Origin: Heliocidaris erythrogramma
Lineage: Eukaryota > Echinodermata > Echinoidea > Camarodonta > Echinometridae
Direction of reading: 5' to 3'
Length of the DNA: 64,000 nt
Assembly: GCA_025617745.1 (NCBI GenBank)
Contig: CM046868.1
Coordinates: 25,101,608-25,165,607 of the forward strand
Part shown: positions 28,001-39,300 of the stretch, piece after piece
Numbering within the stretch: position 1 is the stretch's first letter
Layout of the letters: every line of letters begins with the position of its first letter
Notes under the pieces: model-generated
Seen by the model: the letters and a program-made list of their open reading frames with translations, nothing else
The model's database searches: none
What the model was told of the DNA's origin: nothing
Translations under genes and position numbers: made by a program

Positions 28001-28787
28001 AGTACACTGTACGCTTGGGTTATTTGGGTATAGGTATGTATGTAAGTATTTTTTCAGTGACTTATACAGATCATAATGATTATCGTTCAGAATAATAACT
28101 TTCCTCCTTTTTCCACTTTGTTTTCGATTGTAAACGCAGGTAGACGAAAGTGAACGAAAAAAGATTTTTTTTTTTGGTGAAATTCTCTCTCTCTCTCTCT
28201 CTCCGTCTATCTTTTGTTTTAAAGTCTCACTCTGTGTTTTGTCTATTATTTCCGAATATAGCCCCCCCCCCCCCCGCACCTCTTCCCACTATCCTCTCAA
28301 ACTTGTTCTGAAGTGAGGAATCGGAGTGGCAAAAGTTTATATTCATGGCATGTCAAAGGGTGTTTACTGCCATGGCTTTTGAGCAATATTTCACATTATT
28401 ATGCACTTTACCAAGACGTGGACTTAATTATGAATCTGAAATTCAAAATGCGAGGGAAAAATACCCCAGGGGAAATAAAAATCTCAACATTCAGTTTAAA
28501 ATTGGAAGCAACCCTTTCTCCACTCATGACACCTACATAAATGAACTACACGATTTCATGAGCCTGAGTTTAGATAACGAACTGGAATCACTTCTTTTTA
28601 TTTCTCTCCAGATTTTCATGCACCATCATCATACGAGCTTGCCAAGTGCGGTGGTTTGGTCGGTCAATACGATTCACACGGCAACTTCCCGTATATAAAC
28701 GACACATCCACGTGCTCGACTTGCATCACCATCGTTTCTTCAATAATTTTCGTTCTATGCGTCACCATTTCTTTATTTTTTAAATGA
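24967..28787 (+). CDS. TIMP-like (NTR module) protein with C-terminal hydrophobic tail
   Basis: Three exons (24967-25075, 27165-27377, 28612-28787) join in phase to 498 nt, 165 residues. Residues 1-22 are a signal peptide; the mature chain would begin C23-K24-C25, the TIMP N-terminal signature in which the free Cys amino group chelates the metalloproteinase zinc. C32, C92, C120 and C142 complete the six-cysteine pattern (likely pairs C23-C92, C25-C120, C32-C142). The block IYTVDVLEVIR then CGYPDLETGGIYFIAG follows TIMP strands. The C-terminal three-disulfide domain is absent; residues 146-164 are a hydrophobic run with one Lys after it, suggesting a GPI signal or tail anchor. N-glycosylation sequons are at N48, N79 and N137. 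Echinoderm TIMP relatives include tensilin of mutable collagen. Protease inhibition is inferred, not shown. Confidence 0.85.
25076..27164 (+). other. TIMP-like intron 1
   Basis: Holds two strong palindromes (25488-25526 with AGAGAACGTGTGATTA stem; 25991-26046 with CTCAAATATTTCTGTAAATA stem), a purine tract (26079-26240) and a poly-C MITE (about 26563-27015). No other exon seen. Confidence 0.6.
26563..27015. mobile_element. Poly-C MITE, GGCGTC/GACGCC type
   Basis: The left end AGAGGCGTCGACTCGGGGG and right end CCTTCTAGTAACGCCACC are inverted relatives of the ends at 28859 and 30610. Confidence 0.5.
27165..27377 (+). CDS. TIMP-like exon 2 (NTR barrel)
   Basis: Encodes AIRGRITNSAGNQTEHDDII to IYFIAG, the OB-fold barrel of the N-domain. 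The acceptor is GGGAAAG after a pyrimidine tract; donor GTAGGT. Both intron phases are 1. Confidence 0.88.
28612..28787 (+). CDS. TIMP-like exon 3 (last cysteines, hydrophobic tail)
   Basis: Encodes DFHAPSSYELAKCGGLVGQY, NDTSTCSTC, a 19-residue hydrophobic stretch, Lys and TGA. Acceptor CTCCAG. An ATTAAA signal follows 29 bases after the stop. Confidence 0.87.
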
Positions 28788-28815
28788 AATATATACCTCT
28801 TCTATTGATATGTTG

Positions 28816-28821
28816 ATTAAA
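28816..28821 (+). promoter_or_regulatory. Polyadenylation signal ATTAAA
   Basis: ATTAAA 29 bases after the TIMP-like stop codon, followed by a GT/T-rich stretch. Confidence 0.55.
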
Positions 28822-29298
28822 GTCGTTTTTATGAGGATTTGACCAATGACGTGAATGCAGAGGCGTCGTTAGCGGGAGGTGTGACACCCCCCCCCCCTCC
28901 CCCGGTTCCATCAAGTCCAATTTGTGTTTATTTTCGAAGCCCGTTGCGTTGCACGCGATGCGTCATTGTAATTGCGTTATTACCGTTACCGTTACCGTTA
29001 TTACGTTATTACGCTAATCGAGACTGTGAAGGCAATTAGCTCATAACGCCTGTAATTCAAAAATAATATTTGTATACTGTTCGTTCTACGTTCTCTTTCT
29101 TGTACATGCCACTTACGTGCTGCGTCAAGGACCGGATAAGTCACTGACGCAGGCCTGCGTCAGGCGAAATAATGACGCCTCGTATTCAACGGGCCTTACG
29201 CTTCTTGGGAAATTCTAAAATAATCAGAGGATTATGACTGTCTTCTTTTTTGCTTGTGCTCAAGTTTTACTTGTATGTCCACAAACGTTTCGACATTA

Positions 29299-29494
29299 TA
29301 TATATATATATATGTGAGAAATCAATTGAATTGATTGAGAGAAATAATTTGCGTAGCTAAATTCATTGTTCCTCCTTACTGACTTCCTTTTTGTGGAAAT
29401 AACTGCAGGGTTTGCAAAAACTGTCTCCGCCGGGAGTCGAACCCGGGTCTTTGGCAGTGTACGCCAAACGCCTTAACCACTAGACCACGGAGGC
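29299..29494 (-). mobile_element. tRNA-derived SINE, full-length copy
   Basis: On the minus strand it begins with a tRNA-like head (29423-29494: A box TGGTCTAGTGGTTAAGG, B box GGTTCGACTCC), similar in those boxes to tRNA-Glu. It continues into a body of about 110 bp and ends in a TA tail. The acceptor stem has one mismatch and the anticodon position reads ACA, so it is unlikely to be a working tRNA. Confidence 0.75.
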
Positions 29495-29788
29495 GGGTTG
29501 AGTGGTTTTCGGCTACACCAGGCACAAACACCGACAGGCAGCCCCTGCAACCCCTTCGCAGTTAATTTATTCCTTTTCTTTGAGGGACAGGGGAGTATTG
29601 AACAATGAAAAGCCGCATGCCTAGCTAGATCCATGGCGGATTCATGTATTAGAATTAATTAATTATTTACAATGTGTGAGAAATTTGTTCTAATACTATA
29701 GCATCGGCAACTCTCGTGGGTAAATTTACATATGTGAGAAATCAATTGAATTGATTGAGAGAAATAATTTAGCTACGCAAATTATTTA

Positions 29789-29944
29789 TTTGGCGTACAC
29801 TGCCAAAGACCCGGGTTCGACTCCCGGCGGAGACAGTTTTTGCAAACCCTGCAGTTATTTCCACAAAAAGGAAGTCAGTAAGGAGGAACAATGAATTTAG
29901 CTACGCAAATTATTTCTCTCAATCAATTCAATTGATTTCTCACA
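29789..29944 (+). mobile_element. tRNA-derived SINE, 5'-truncated copy
   Basis: Inverted copy of 29313-29468, identical over all 156 bases by eye, starting inside the tRNA-like head (TTTGGCGTACACTGCC). A further inverted pair, 29669-29738 with 29937-30003, encloses it. Confidence 0.75.
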
Positions 29945-30537
29945 TGTAAATTTACCCACGAGAGTTGCTGATGCTATAGTATTAGAACAAATTTCTCACA
30001 CATTATATATATATATATATATATATATTGTCCTACATGGTACATTAGCAGGACATTTATTGTCCTTTTTCCGTTGTTCAAATGTCCACTTAAAGGGAGC
30101 GACAAGTCGCAACCTATGGGCGCTTTTACAGTTGGCTGCTCCTTTCTCTGGATCAAAGTTCAAAGCGACTTCAATTTATCGTGCACAGCTAATAAAAGTT
30201 CGCACATTGACCCAAATTTGAGTAAACAAGATCGCGCGTTCTTTATTCCAGTATTTGAATCTCATTGGTCGGTTGCGTATGGAGGGATTCGAGTTAACGA
30301 TCGCACGAGGAATCCGGCAATAACATTCCTTCGGTAGCGCACGATTGGACCTGATTGTATCCGAATTTCCCCGAGTCAGGCCAACTGGTCAGGCCCATGG
30401 ATTACGACTTGCTACTCCCTTTAATGTTCGAAATGTCCTGCTAATGTAGGGGGCGCTATTGTGACGGAATAAACCGTATTGTTGCATGTCCTGCTAAGTT
30501 ACCATGCAGCGTAATACATGTATATGTAAATAACTAA

Positions 30538-30569
<32 letters not shown>

Positions 30570-31075
30570 ATATATATCGACACCCCCCCCCCCCCCTTCT
30601 AGCGACGCCCCTGTTTGAAATGGTTTTAATCAATCCTTATTGTTATCGTTATAAAGAAACTAATAATTGTATACCTGTATTATGCTCTTACTGTAAAAAG
30701 TTCATGATATATTATATTAAACCATAGTATAATGTCTTTCTTACTCCATTGTGTGTTACAAAAAGCGCTTAAAATGCATGTACATGTATTGCATAGTGAC
30801 ATGGTATATTTCATATGTTATATACCGGTAGATTTTACATTATACCTGTAGCTAACTTGTTCTATCGTAAAACCCACTCTTCATTTACAATGTTTCCATT
30901 ATGTATAGTGCAGTGTTAAAATGCAGATGATATATTCTTTGCTCTTCTCTTCTGTTCTATTCTAACATCAAACTTATGCACCACTGTCTCCGATACTCGA
31001 CTATGCTCTCACGGGATAGCCTATGTCGATATGAGCGTGTAAAATTAAAAATATTCACACGAAAGCGTGGCGGCA

Positions 31076-31234
31076 GTGGCGTATCCAGCATAATGGTAAA
31101 GCCGGCACACGCCTCCTTACAGGTTCAAAAGAAAATTGATGCAACTTGCATTGGGTCTATACAGCATGCGGGGATCCGAACCGTCCGGCTGGAGGATTCT
31201 ACCATCTCTTTGTATCAAGTTCTGGATACGCCAT
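31076..31234. mobile_element. Small MITE, GTGGCGTATCCAG ends
   Basis: Ends GTGGCGTATCCAG and CTGGATACGCCAT are inverted. The 151-codon frame covering it has no recognisable domain. Confidence 0.55.
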
Positions 31235-33341
31235 ATAGGGGAGGTCAAAATATCAGGCCATTCATACCTCTATTGTTACTTTCAACATCGAAAAGATCTA
31301 TTGCAATACATTGTGAAATATTTCTAATTTCATATCCATACGCTGGTGTTGGAATGGACATGCATGCTTTCAAAATCAATGTGTATCGTTACGTGTTAGA
31401 AATACAAGTAGTGTGCATAATACTGGTGTGAATTTCGCTTGCACTATAAATACATATTTTATACATGAACTTTGCTATAAAAAAAATATTATTTTCTTTC
31501 GATTTGTATATAATGCATTCATGGACCTCCTAAATAAGTGGGTGAGACCACCGTCTTTTCCTCTTTGTGAAGAAAAAATGAAGATTGTAGGGAGTCTTCA
31601 AATTTCTTACAACCCTTTTTTTTCTCACAAAAGATTTTGACAAGGATTGAAAATAAATACCTTCGTTGGTCGCTGCTTAGATGTACACGTTTTAAATTCG
31701 CAAATTTTCTCGTATATCAAGCGTAGGCGGATCCAAGGGTTGAATCAGACGCCCTTCCTGCCCCCCCCCTGCTTTTGGCACTAAAACACAAAATAAATAA
31801 TAAATCGGAGTTAAAAACACCACGCGCCCACCCTCTTCGCTATTAATTTTGTGACGTTTGAAGGGCTGGCGGGAAATATCTTGCGAAAAATCTTGGGATT
31901 TTTAAAACGCCCCCTTAGAACCCCCCCCCCCCCCCATCCCACACATACACACTGTCACACGAGAGGAAGTTAGAGAGGAAAGGAGCTGAAGCTTGGAGAA
32001 TGGAGAGGATTACCGAAATATCGTGTTCTTGAAAGATGGGTGCTATTGGAAAAGAAAATCCATCCTCTCCCCGATGCCTCCTTATACTGAAACCAAAATT
32101 TATACATATCGTGGACTTTTCATTCTTTTCAAATATTTCGTGCCCTCCCCTAGCCCTTGAGGCAACCCTGGATCAGCCTTTGGTGATTATTCCTTCATAG
32201 GCGTATACTTGTAGACAGGGAGCTGCAACCCCCCCCCCCCCCCCCCCCGCATTGCAGGCCTAAATGATTATTTGGGCAGTGACTTGGTCTATTCGTGTGG
32301 CGCTTTATCTTTTCCAGTTAATTTTGATTAGGAAATAAAAATCATTAGAAAGATAAAAGTTGTGCTCATTCGCAGCTGTGAAGCAAGTTCAGACAAGAGG
32401 CATATCCCCCCCCCCCCTTGAGAGCCTTCGTGCGCCTAAATTGCATGCCATAATGAGTGAGTGTAAAAGAATACGAACAAAATGACCATGTTACTCCAGG
32501 CTATAAAAGTAATTATTTAAATGAGAGGATTAAATGAGATAAGGGAGAAAGAGGGGCAGAGAGAGAGAGAGGGGGGGGGGGGAGAAAGAAAGAGGGAGGG
32601 AGGACCGAAAGGCTAGAGATGGAATTGAAAGAACATGGAGAGAGTGGGAGGGGGGGGTAGAGAAATTCGAAGAGACAAACAATTAAAAAAAACATAATGG
32701 GGAAGACCGTAATTAGAGAGATGAGAGAACTTGAGATTTGGGCAAAGAGGGAGAGAGAAAGAGCCTGTTGTCAAACTGTGATAGATTGGTAAAACAATGC
32801 CCTGTGCGAATTTAAAAGAAATACTCTTTCAAAATGAATTATGATATCGGTTTATATACCGCACAACAGTTAAAGGGAAATTATAAGAGTATACTTTGCA
32901 AATATTTATTTACAGATAATTAATTCAAACTAGAGAAGGTTAAGACATAATTAAGTGTATCACTGGCAAGGCAACATATATGTTTTGCTATCAAATTGTC
33001 TCCGGACGCACACTGCCAAATCATTTATACTAAAAAACAATTGTCACAAATTATTGCCAAATAATTTTTTTAGATTGGCAAATCATATTTAAACACAAAA
33101 TACAATAATAACTCCATTATAGGCGCAATGAGTGATTTTCAGGCTATTGTTTTGGAATAGATTTGTCTACAAAATACAGCTTCTGAAAGTAATCATCTAA
33201 CCGAGTCATGAACAGCAGATAATATTCGGTCATAATCAGTCTTTGGAAATAATTTCTTCATTAAAAACGTTGAACAAAGTAATATGGCCGCATGAGGGCG
33301 TTCGTCGACGAGCGCGAAAAAAGGGAAAATCCGTGCACAAC

Positions 33342-33359
33342 ATGGCGAATGTCGAACAG
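33342..33359 (+). CDS. XPO7: XPO7 exon 1
   Basis: ATG GCG AAT GTC GAA CAG (MANVEQ), then GTAGGC. Short first coding exons are normal for this gene. The context ACAACATGG is a fair Kozak site. Confidence 0.85.
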
Positions 33360-36300
33360 GTAGGCATCATAAATTGATAATGTTTAACATTATTTCAGTA
33401 CTCTGGAACCAGTAGAATAAGTGTTAATACGATTTTGAGATTAATTAATATTTCAGTTCTATGAATCAGTTGTTCAGGTTGTTTTAAAATGCTTACAAGT
33501 TTATAAAAACCTTATCTGAATGACGGAGATCGCCAAAAAGATTACGTGTGTCATGTGTGTGTAGTGGCCAATGCATTTTGTGTGCTTCATTATCAGAAGA
33601 ACGGGCGCAGTACAGTCATGACAGTGCAGTGTAGTCGGTCGTCCTTGTTTTTGACACTCTTTTGACAATCTTTGCATTTCCCATCATTAGCATGATTAGC
33701 CAGGATTGGCTTCGTGAATGTAAAAAAAAAAAAATTGGCTATACGCCTTCTACATCACGAAGCCAGGCGTTCTTACCCAGCAATCTAATTGCGCACGGGT
33801 TAGCAGGACTGGAAAATGCCCTGAATTGGCTGAAATAACACTTTCCTGATAACTCCCGCGACTGACAGCTCCTTCACCACAGCGTTTCCTCCTAGGAAAA
33901 CGTTTAGAATTAGAATGTCTTTTTGATCTTACATATTTTTACCAAAAAATCAAAAAAAGATCATAAGAAATTTCCGAGAACTCGCCAGTCATGCATTGCC
34001 AGTGTTTGTGTGTATCCATGCCTCCTCTTATCATGCTTATGCAGATATGGCATGACAATGGATACACACAAACACTGGTGAGTTCTCTGAAATTTCTTAT
34101 GATCTTTTTTGGATTTTTTGGTAAAAATACGTACGATCAAAAAGACATTCTAATTCTAAACGTTTTCCTAGGAGGAAACGCTGTGGTGAAGGAGCTGTCG
34201 GTCGCGGGAGTTATCAGAAAAGTGTTATTTCAGGGCATTTTCCAGTCCTGCTAACCCGTCATGCCCGTGCGCAATTAGATTGCTGGGTAAGAACGCCTGG
34301 CTTCGTGATGTAGAAGGCGTAGGCCTATAGGCCTAGCCAATTTTTTTTTTTTTACATTCACGAAGCCAATCCTGGCTACCCATCATCGCATTCATGGCAT
34401 TGCAATGATCATGATGATTGCACTGCATGCACCGCTACTCGCAGGCTTTAGCCTTACTTTTTGCAGCCATTGGTGCTAATGACAGTTAGATTATTATTAT
34501 TAAGTTAGATCCCGACCACTGTTTAGTAGAGTTATCAATTATTAGATGTCAGAATTCCGTTTTCTAGACTTGTCAAGCTTAGACTCGAGTTAGAAGTTAT
34601 AGGAATGACGCATGACGCGGAGTTGTTTAGCGACTATGCAGTGCACTCGAGGTTTCTTCTGAGCATGCGCACTGCACACGAGCCGCAGGCGAGTGTGCAG
34701 TGTGCAGTGTGCATGCGAAGAAGAAACCGAGAGTGCACTGCATAGTCGCTAGACAACGACGGGAAAATGCGTTATTCCTTTTATAAGATGGCTAAGTAAT
34801 TTCTAACGCGAGCCCAATATACTCTGGACGAGACAGAAATATAGAAGATTTACATTTAGAATACAAGCAAAATAACAATGAACATTTTGAAATTAATATT
34901 CCACTTACCGTAGAAAAATTGGCTCCGGACTCTTCTCCGAGACTATTCGACTTTCGAGCCTTCGCTGAATATGCATATGAATTATGATAATGCAAATCCA
35001 TAGAGACTCTTCATTCTTTTCTAACCATGACAATTCCGACTTTGACTGACTTTTTTGATCTGCAAATGCCATTTATATATCTCAAGAGACAAGAGTCAAA
35101 GAAGAAAATTACATTACGGTACCGTACTCCAAGACCAAGTCCAACTTCGCAGACGCACTGCGACGACAGACAGACTCCACAGAGTGACAACCGTCAGTAC
35201 AAATTTAACGATGAACAGTCGAGATTACCCTTGTCTTGACAGGATTCTCGAGATATCACTATCACTGGTTTAAAAAACATACAGTGCTCAGAAATTACCT
35301 CGTTATATGAGCAATTTTGTTGTATTAGGTCTCTTTTTACCGAGTTTCCACTGTAAAGTTCGTACGGTTCCCGACGACGATATCGGATAATTTGTGACGT
35401 AAGTTCAATTTTTTTTCAACATGGTCTGGTGTACGTGTAGCAGGGTGGCAGTAGAAATAGATTTTGTGCGTTGTGTGAGCTACATGTACGTGTATTGCCG
35501 TGGATGCGAGTCGGATTAATATGTTAAAACAATATTAATTCTCCTTTTGTTTTACCAGTAACGTGCATGACTGAAAATTATATTTGAATATGACATTTTA
35601 ATGAAATAATTTTTAACCTAAACAAGATATTGTTATCAAAACTTTATTTTTCATGGCTGTCATGGACCATAAACTATTGACTAGATCAAAATCTCGACAT
35701 TGAATCAGCGCTCATGTGTGAAAATCGTGCGGATAGTCGATTTGGGTGCACAAAAAGTGCACGGCGTGCAGGGATAATCATTTTTCGAGAATGGTCACGT
35801 GGTACACTTTGACCAATCAGCCAGCTGGAAATTACTTAGCCATCTTATAATAGAAGTTGAGATGAGTATTTAGACTGTTGTTAAGCATGTTGAATGTAGC
35901 CTCGGGACGCTGCCACTTTGTGGCAGCGTCCTGAGTGAAACCACTACTATTCCGTGGGTCTCACAATTTACATGGGCAAATGACGATTTATAGTTGCATC
36001 GTAGGTACATATTTTTTAAATCAATCATATATGCAATGCCACTTACCTAAATAGACCTTCCGCAGATCAGCTCTTCCTCATAAATGTATAGAGTCGATCA
36101 ACTGTCACTTTTTTTACTCAATTGTAATCCTCCCTCTCGTCTCTCGCAAGCGAGAATTCGAACGTACGTGTACGTCAAAACATATACTGACGCGCATGCG
36201 TATTGCAAACTGTACACCGGCCTACGGAAATTTTTAGTACAGGAGCCAGGAAATTAATACCCGGTAGACATTTTTTATATCATCCTCATCGAAAAGAAAG

Positions 36301-39300
36301 ACAACAGTTATGCGGAAAGTATTGTAAGTACCTAAAGTAGCCTTAAATGAAGTTATGGCATATTTCATGGTATAATTTTGACATACGAGCTTGGAATTAA
36401 GAGGCACCCAACCTTTCAAAGGACTGCTGATCGCAGCCCGAACGCTATGCGTTCGGGCTGCCGCAGTAATGTTTCTTTACATTGGCATGATTGGTCCGGT
36501 TTTTCTGACACTTAAATTACTTATCTGACTTCTGTGTCACGTGTGTCCAATGGCAATACTGTTAATGCCTAGCAGTGACAGCGTCAGTTTCTGGAATTTA
36601 CCATTGTTTTATTTCAAATTAAACCACATTGTTATACCTAGGACTATACCTACATGTGTAGGGAAGATACTGAACGCAGGCACTACGCCTCTACATGTGT
36701 ATTCAGTTCCAAGTTCTTTTTCCTCTTCAAGATGGCTGGATCGTGTGTGTGTGTGTGTGTGTGATTGGGTTTTTACAGACGTGTATCAATCAGATATGAT
36801 TATTTACGTCTGGGGACCGACCTTTAACGTCACCATCCGAAAGACGTGACTCAGTCTCGAACCTGGGTCCGCTGAATCAGTTTGTAACTTCCATTGTTAG
36901 CTGGATTACAGGCGCACGCCAGGCGCACGCCAGGCGCACGCCACAACGCCCAGTCGTTTACTGGTGCAGGCGATTCATAATCGTACTTAATGGGCTCATT
37001 TTTCAGCACCTATCCAAAGCTACTTCAAAACTGTGCACACTTGGAGCAGTAATGGTGTCGTTGGAAAGATTATTCCATGGTTTATGTATTCGTACATAGA
37101 TGTTATTGTTTATGTTAGTAAACGATGTTAATTGTCATAACAAATCAAAATCAGGACAAGTCATTGGTTAATGATGCGCAAAGACGGCTGTGCTCGCGTA
37201 AAGTTAACAGAGACATCTGTGCAAGCATCAATGATTAGTGTTTATTGTGCGCAATTTCAATTTGTTATGACAATTAACATAGTTTTCCTTAACATAAAAG
37301 ATAACATAGTTTTCAGAATACCGCCCCTAGTCTAACATTAGAATCTATTATAAACTGATTAATTTATTTTTGAGTGACTGAGTCAGACTTAGGAAATTGA
37401 ACGGTAATATAAAGAAAATTCCTGAATTTTCTTGTGAGTGTAACACTAACACTTCAGGATTGTCAGTGAATCATCATCCCACGATCGAACATCTAAAAAT
37501 ACAAGAATCAAACTCAGTCAAAATAAACATCTATTGAAAGCCCCAGACCCTGAAAATTTAAGTAGAAAAACAGAAGTAGAGCTCTCAGCTCTACATCATT
37601 ACTTGAAGAGTCGAAATAAAGCTGTTGACAAGAAGTCTAGTAGTGCTCTGATTTATTAACAGAATCCAGAAAGAAAAATTTGCTATTATAAGCTTGGTCT
37701 AAGACCCCGTTCTCATTATAAGGGATAGCGCACTAGATCGCGCCACCTCTAAGGTTAGAACGTGGCGATGTCGTTTCGGGGCAATCCGAAATGGCGGACT
37801 GCTGGACCACCTCTGGAGGGTGGTCCATGAGAGATAGGGTGATCTAGGGCGTGCCAAATCGCATTCTCCTGTGCAGAGAGTGCCCAGATAGATCACGCTA
37901 ACCTCTGCAGGTGTGAACCTGCGGCGTGCCAGTGGACCTCCCTGGCACGCGCCATGGGTCACCCCATGATAGTGCGAACCACTTTCCAATCTTGTAATGA
38001 GAACAGCATCTAAGTAAGGGTGAAAGACAAACAAATGAGAATGAGATGGGATGAACATAAGTTGGGGTAATTGTTCAGAATAATAATGAAGGATGAGCAA
38101 AAGAGTCATGAGCTGGGTAAAGATGCTGAAAAGAGAATACATTCAAGTATGAGACAGCTACATGTGAAGAAAACAATTTGAAGAGAATTAAGAACTACAA
38201 ATTTGACCTCTTACATGAGCAAATGAATGACACATCATACATATCAAAGTTATATGGGCAGTGGCATTTTATGGGGGACCAAAGTTTGCTTACTTTTTAA
38301 AGTGTTTTGGAACTTTATTTGATCCATGATTTCTCCTTTTCTGCAAAGCCTTGTTCAAACCCTATTCAAATTTTTGTCAAAATGAATTAGAGATGAACTG
38401 GAAGGAAGTAAAAAATTTAAAGAAAATGGTTTGAGAAATGTTACAATCTCATTTTATATTGGACCATAAGTTTAACAGATATAAGAAGGTCAATATGATG
38501 ATCTTTAGTCAAATGTTCGCAGATGAGAGTCTACAGATGATGACCAGGTTGTAGACAATCTCTTCAGGAGCATAGTAAGCTGGTCAACTTGTGTCTGAAG
38601 TAAGCCTAGAGGCCATTATAGGACATAAGCTAGTCAGCAATTGAGCTTTGATAGAGATATTAAATAATGCTGATGATATGTGGGATGAATGATGGAGGTG
38701 AGGAACATGGTTAAGCTGGGACAAATCTTTGTACTGTAATTGGTAATGAGGTGGAGTGACATGAGAGAAGACTCATTACTCTGAGATGAAAGGGCCTCTG
38801 TTTCCACCTCTTCTTTTTCCTTGTTGCAAATGGATAAACTAGCTAGATGAGGTCTTGGGGTGGGTGAAGGTCAAACTTCTTCAAGATGACTTTCATGACC
38901 TTCATGGTGGGTATGGTTGGTTCCAAGCAGACTGCACTTCAAAAAAGAAAAAAAGTGTCTGCGGTCAGTCCTGTGTGGTATGAGAGAAGGAGGGATGACT
39001 TGAAGGATGTTCCATTAATCAGTGAGACTTTGTTTCTACTCATCCACTGCTTCTCTTGCTGTCTTCTTCTATGTGTACATATGGGTAGCCTGCTGGATGA
39101 GTTCTGTGAGCGAAGGAAGGTCATATTTCTTCTAGATGGCTTTCATCACTTTCACAGTGTTTATGGTTGGTGATGGTTAGACCGTTTTGGAGAAGAGTCT
39201 GCTCAGTCTTGTTTTATGGAAGGAAAGATGACATGAACTTTTTTATTACTCTTTGATGATAGTGCCCTTCTTTCCACAGCTTCTGTTGCTACATGTATCT

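Larger units (their letters stand above)
28788..33341. other. Intergenic region, repeat-filled
   Basis: Between the TIMP-like 3' end and XPO7. Holds poly-C MITE ends (28859, 30610), the SINE palindrome (29299-30003), an AGCAGGACAT inverted pair (30041, 30431), a GTGGCGTATCCAG MITE (31076-31234), poly-C tracts (31758, 31920, 32229) and a purine tract (32520-32670). No coding exon was recognised. Confidence 0.6.

Noticed and set aside
29423..29494. Functional tRNA gene (minus strand)
   Set aside because: Boxes are good, but the acceptor stem has a mismatch, the anticodon arm is odd and it is fused to a repeated SINE body.
30976..31431. 151-codon frame
   Set aside because: Crosses a small MITE and AT-rich DNA; no domain or splice support.
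37699..38142. 147-codon minus-strand frame
   Set aside because: Covers a MITE with inverted ends; no domain.
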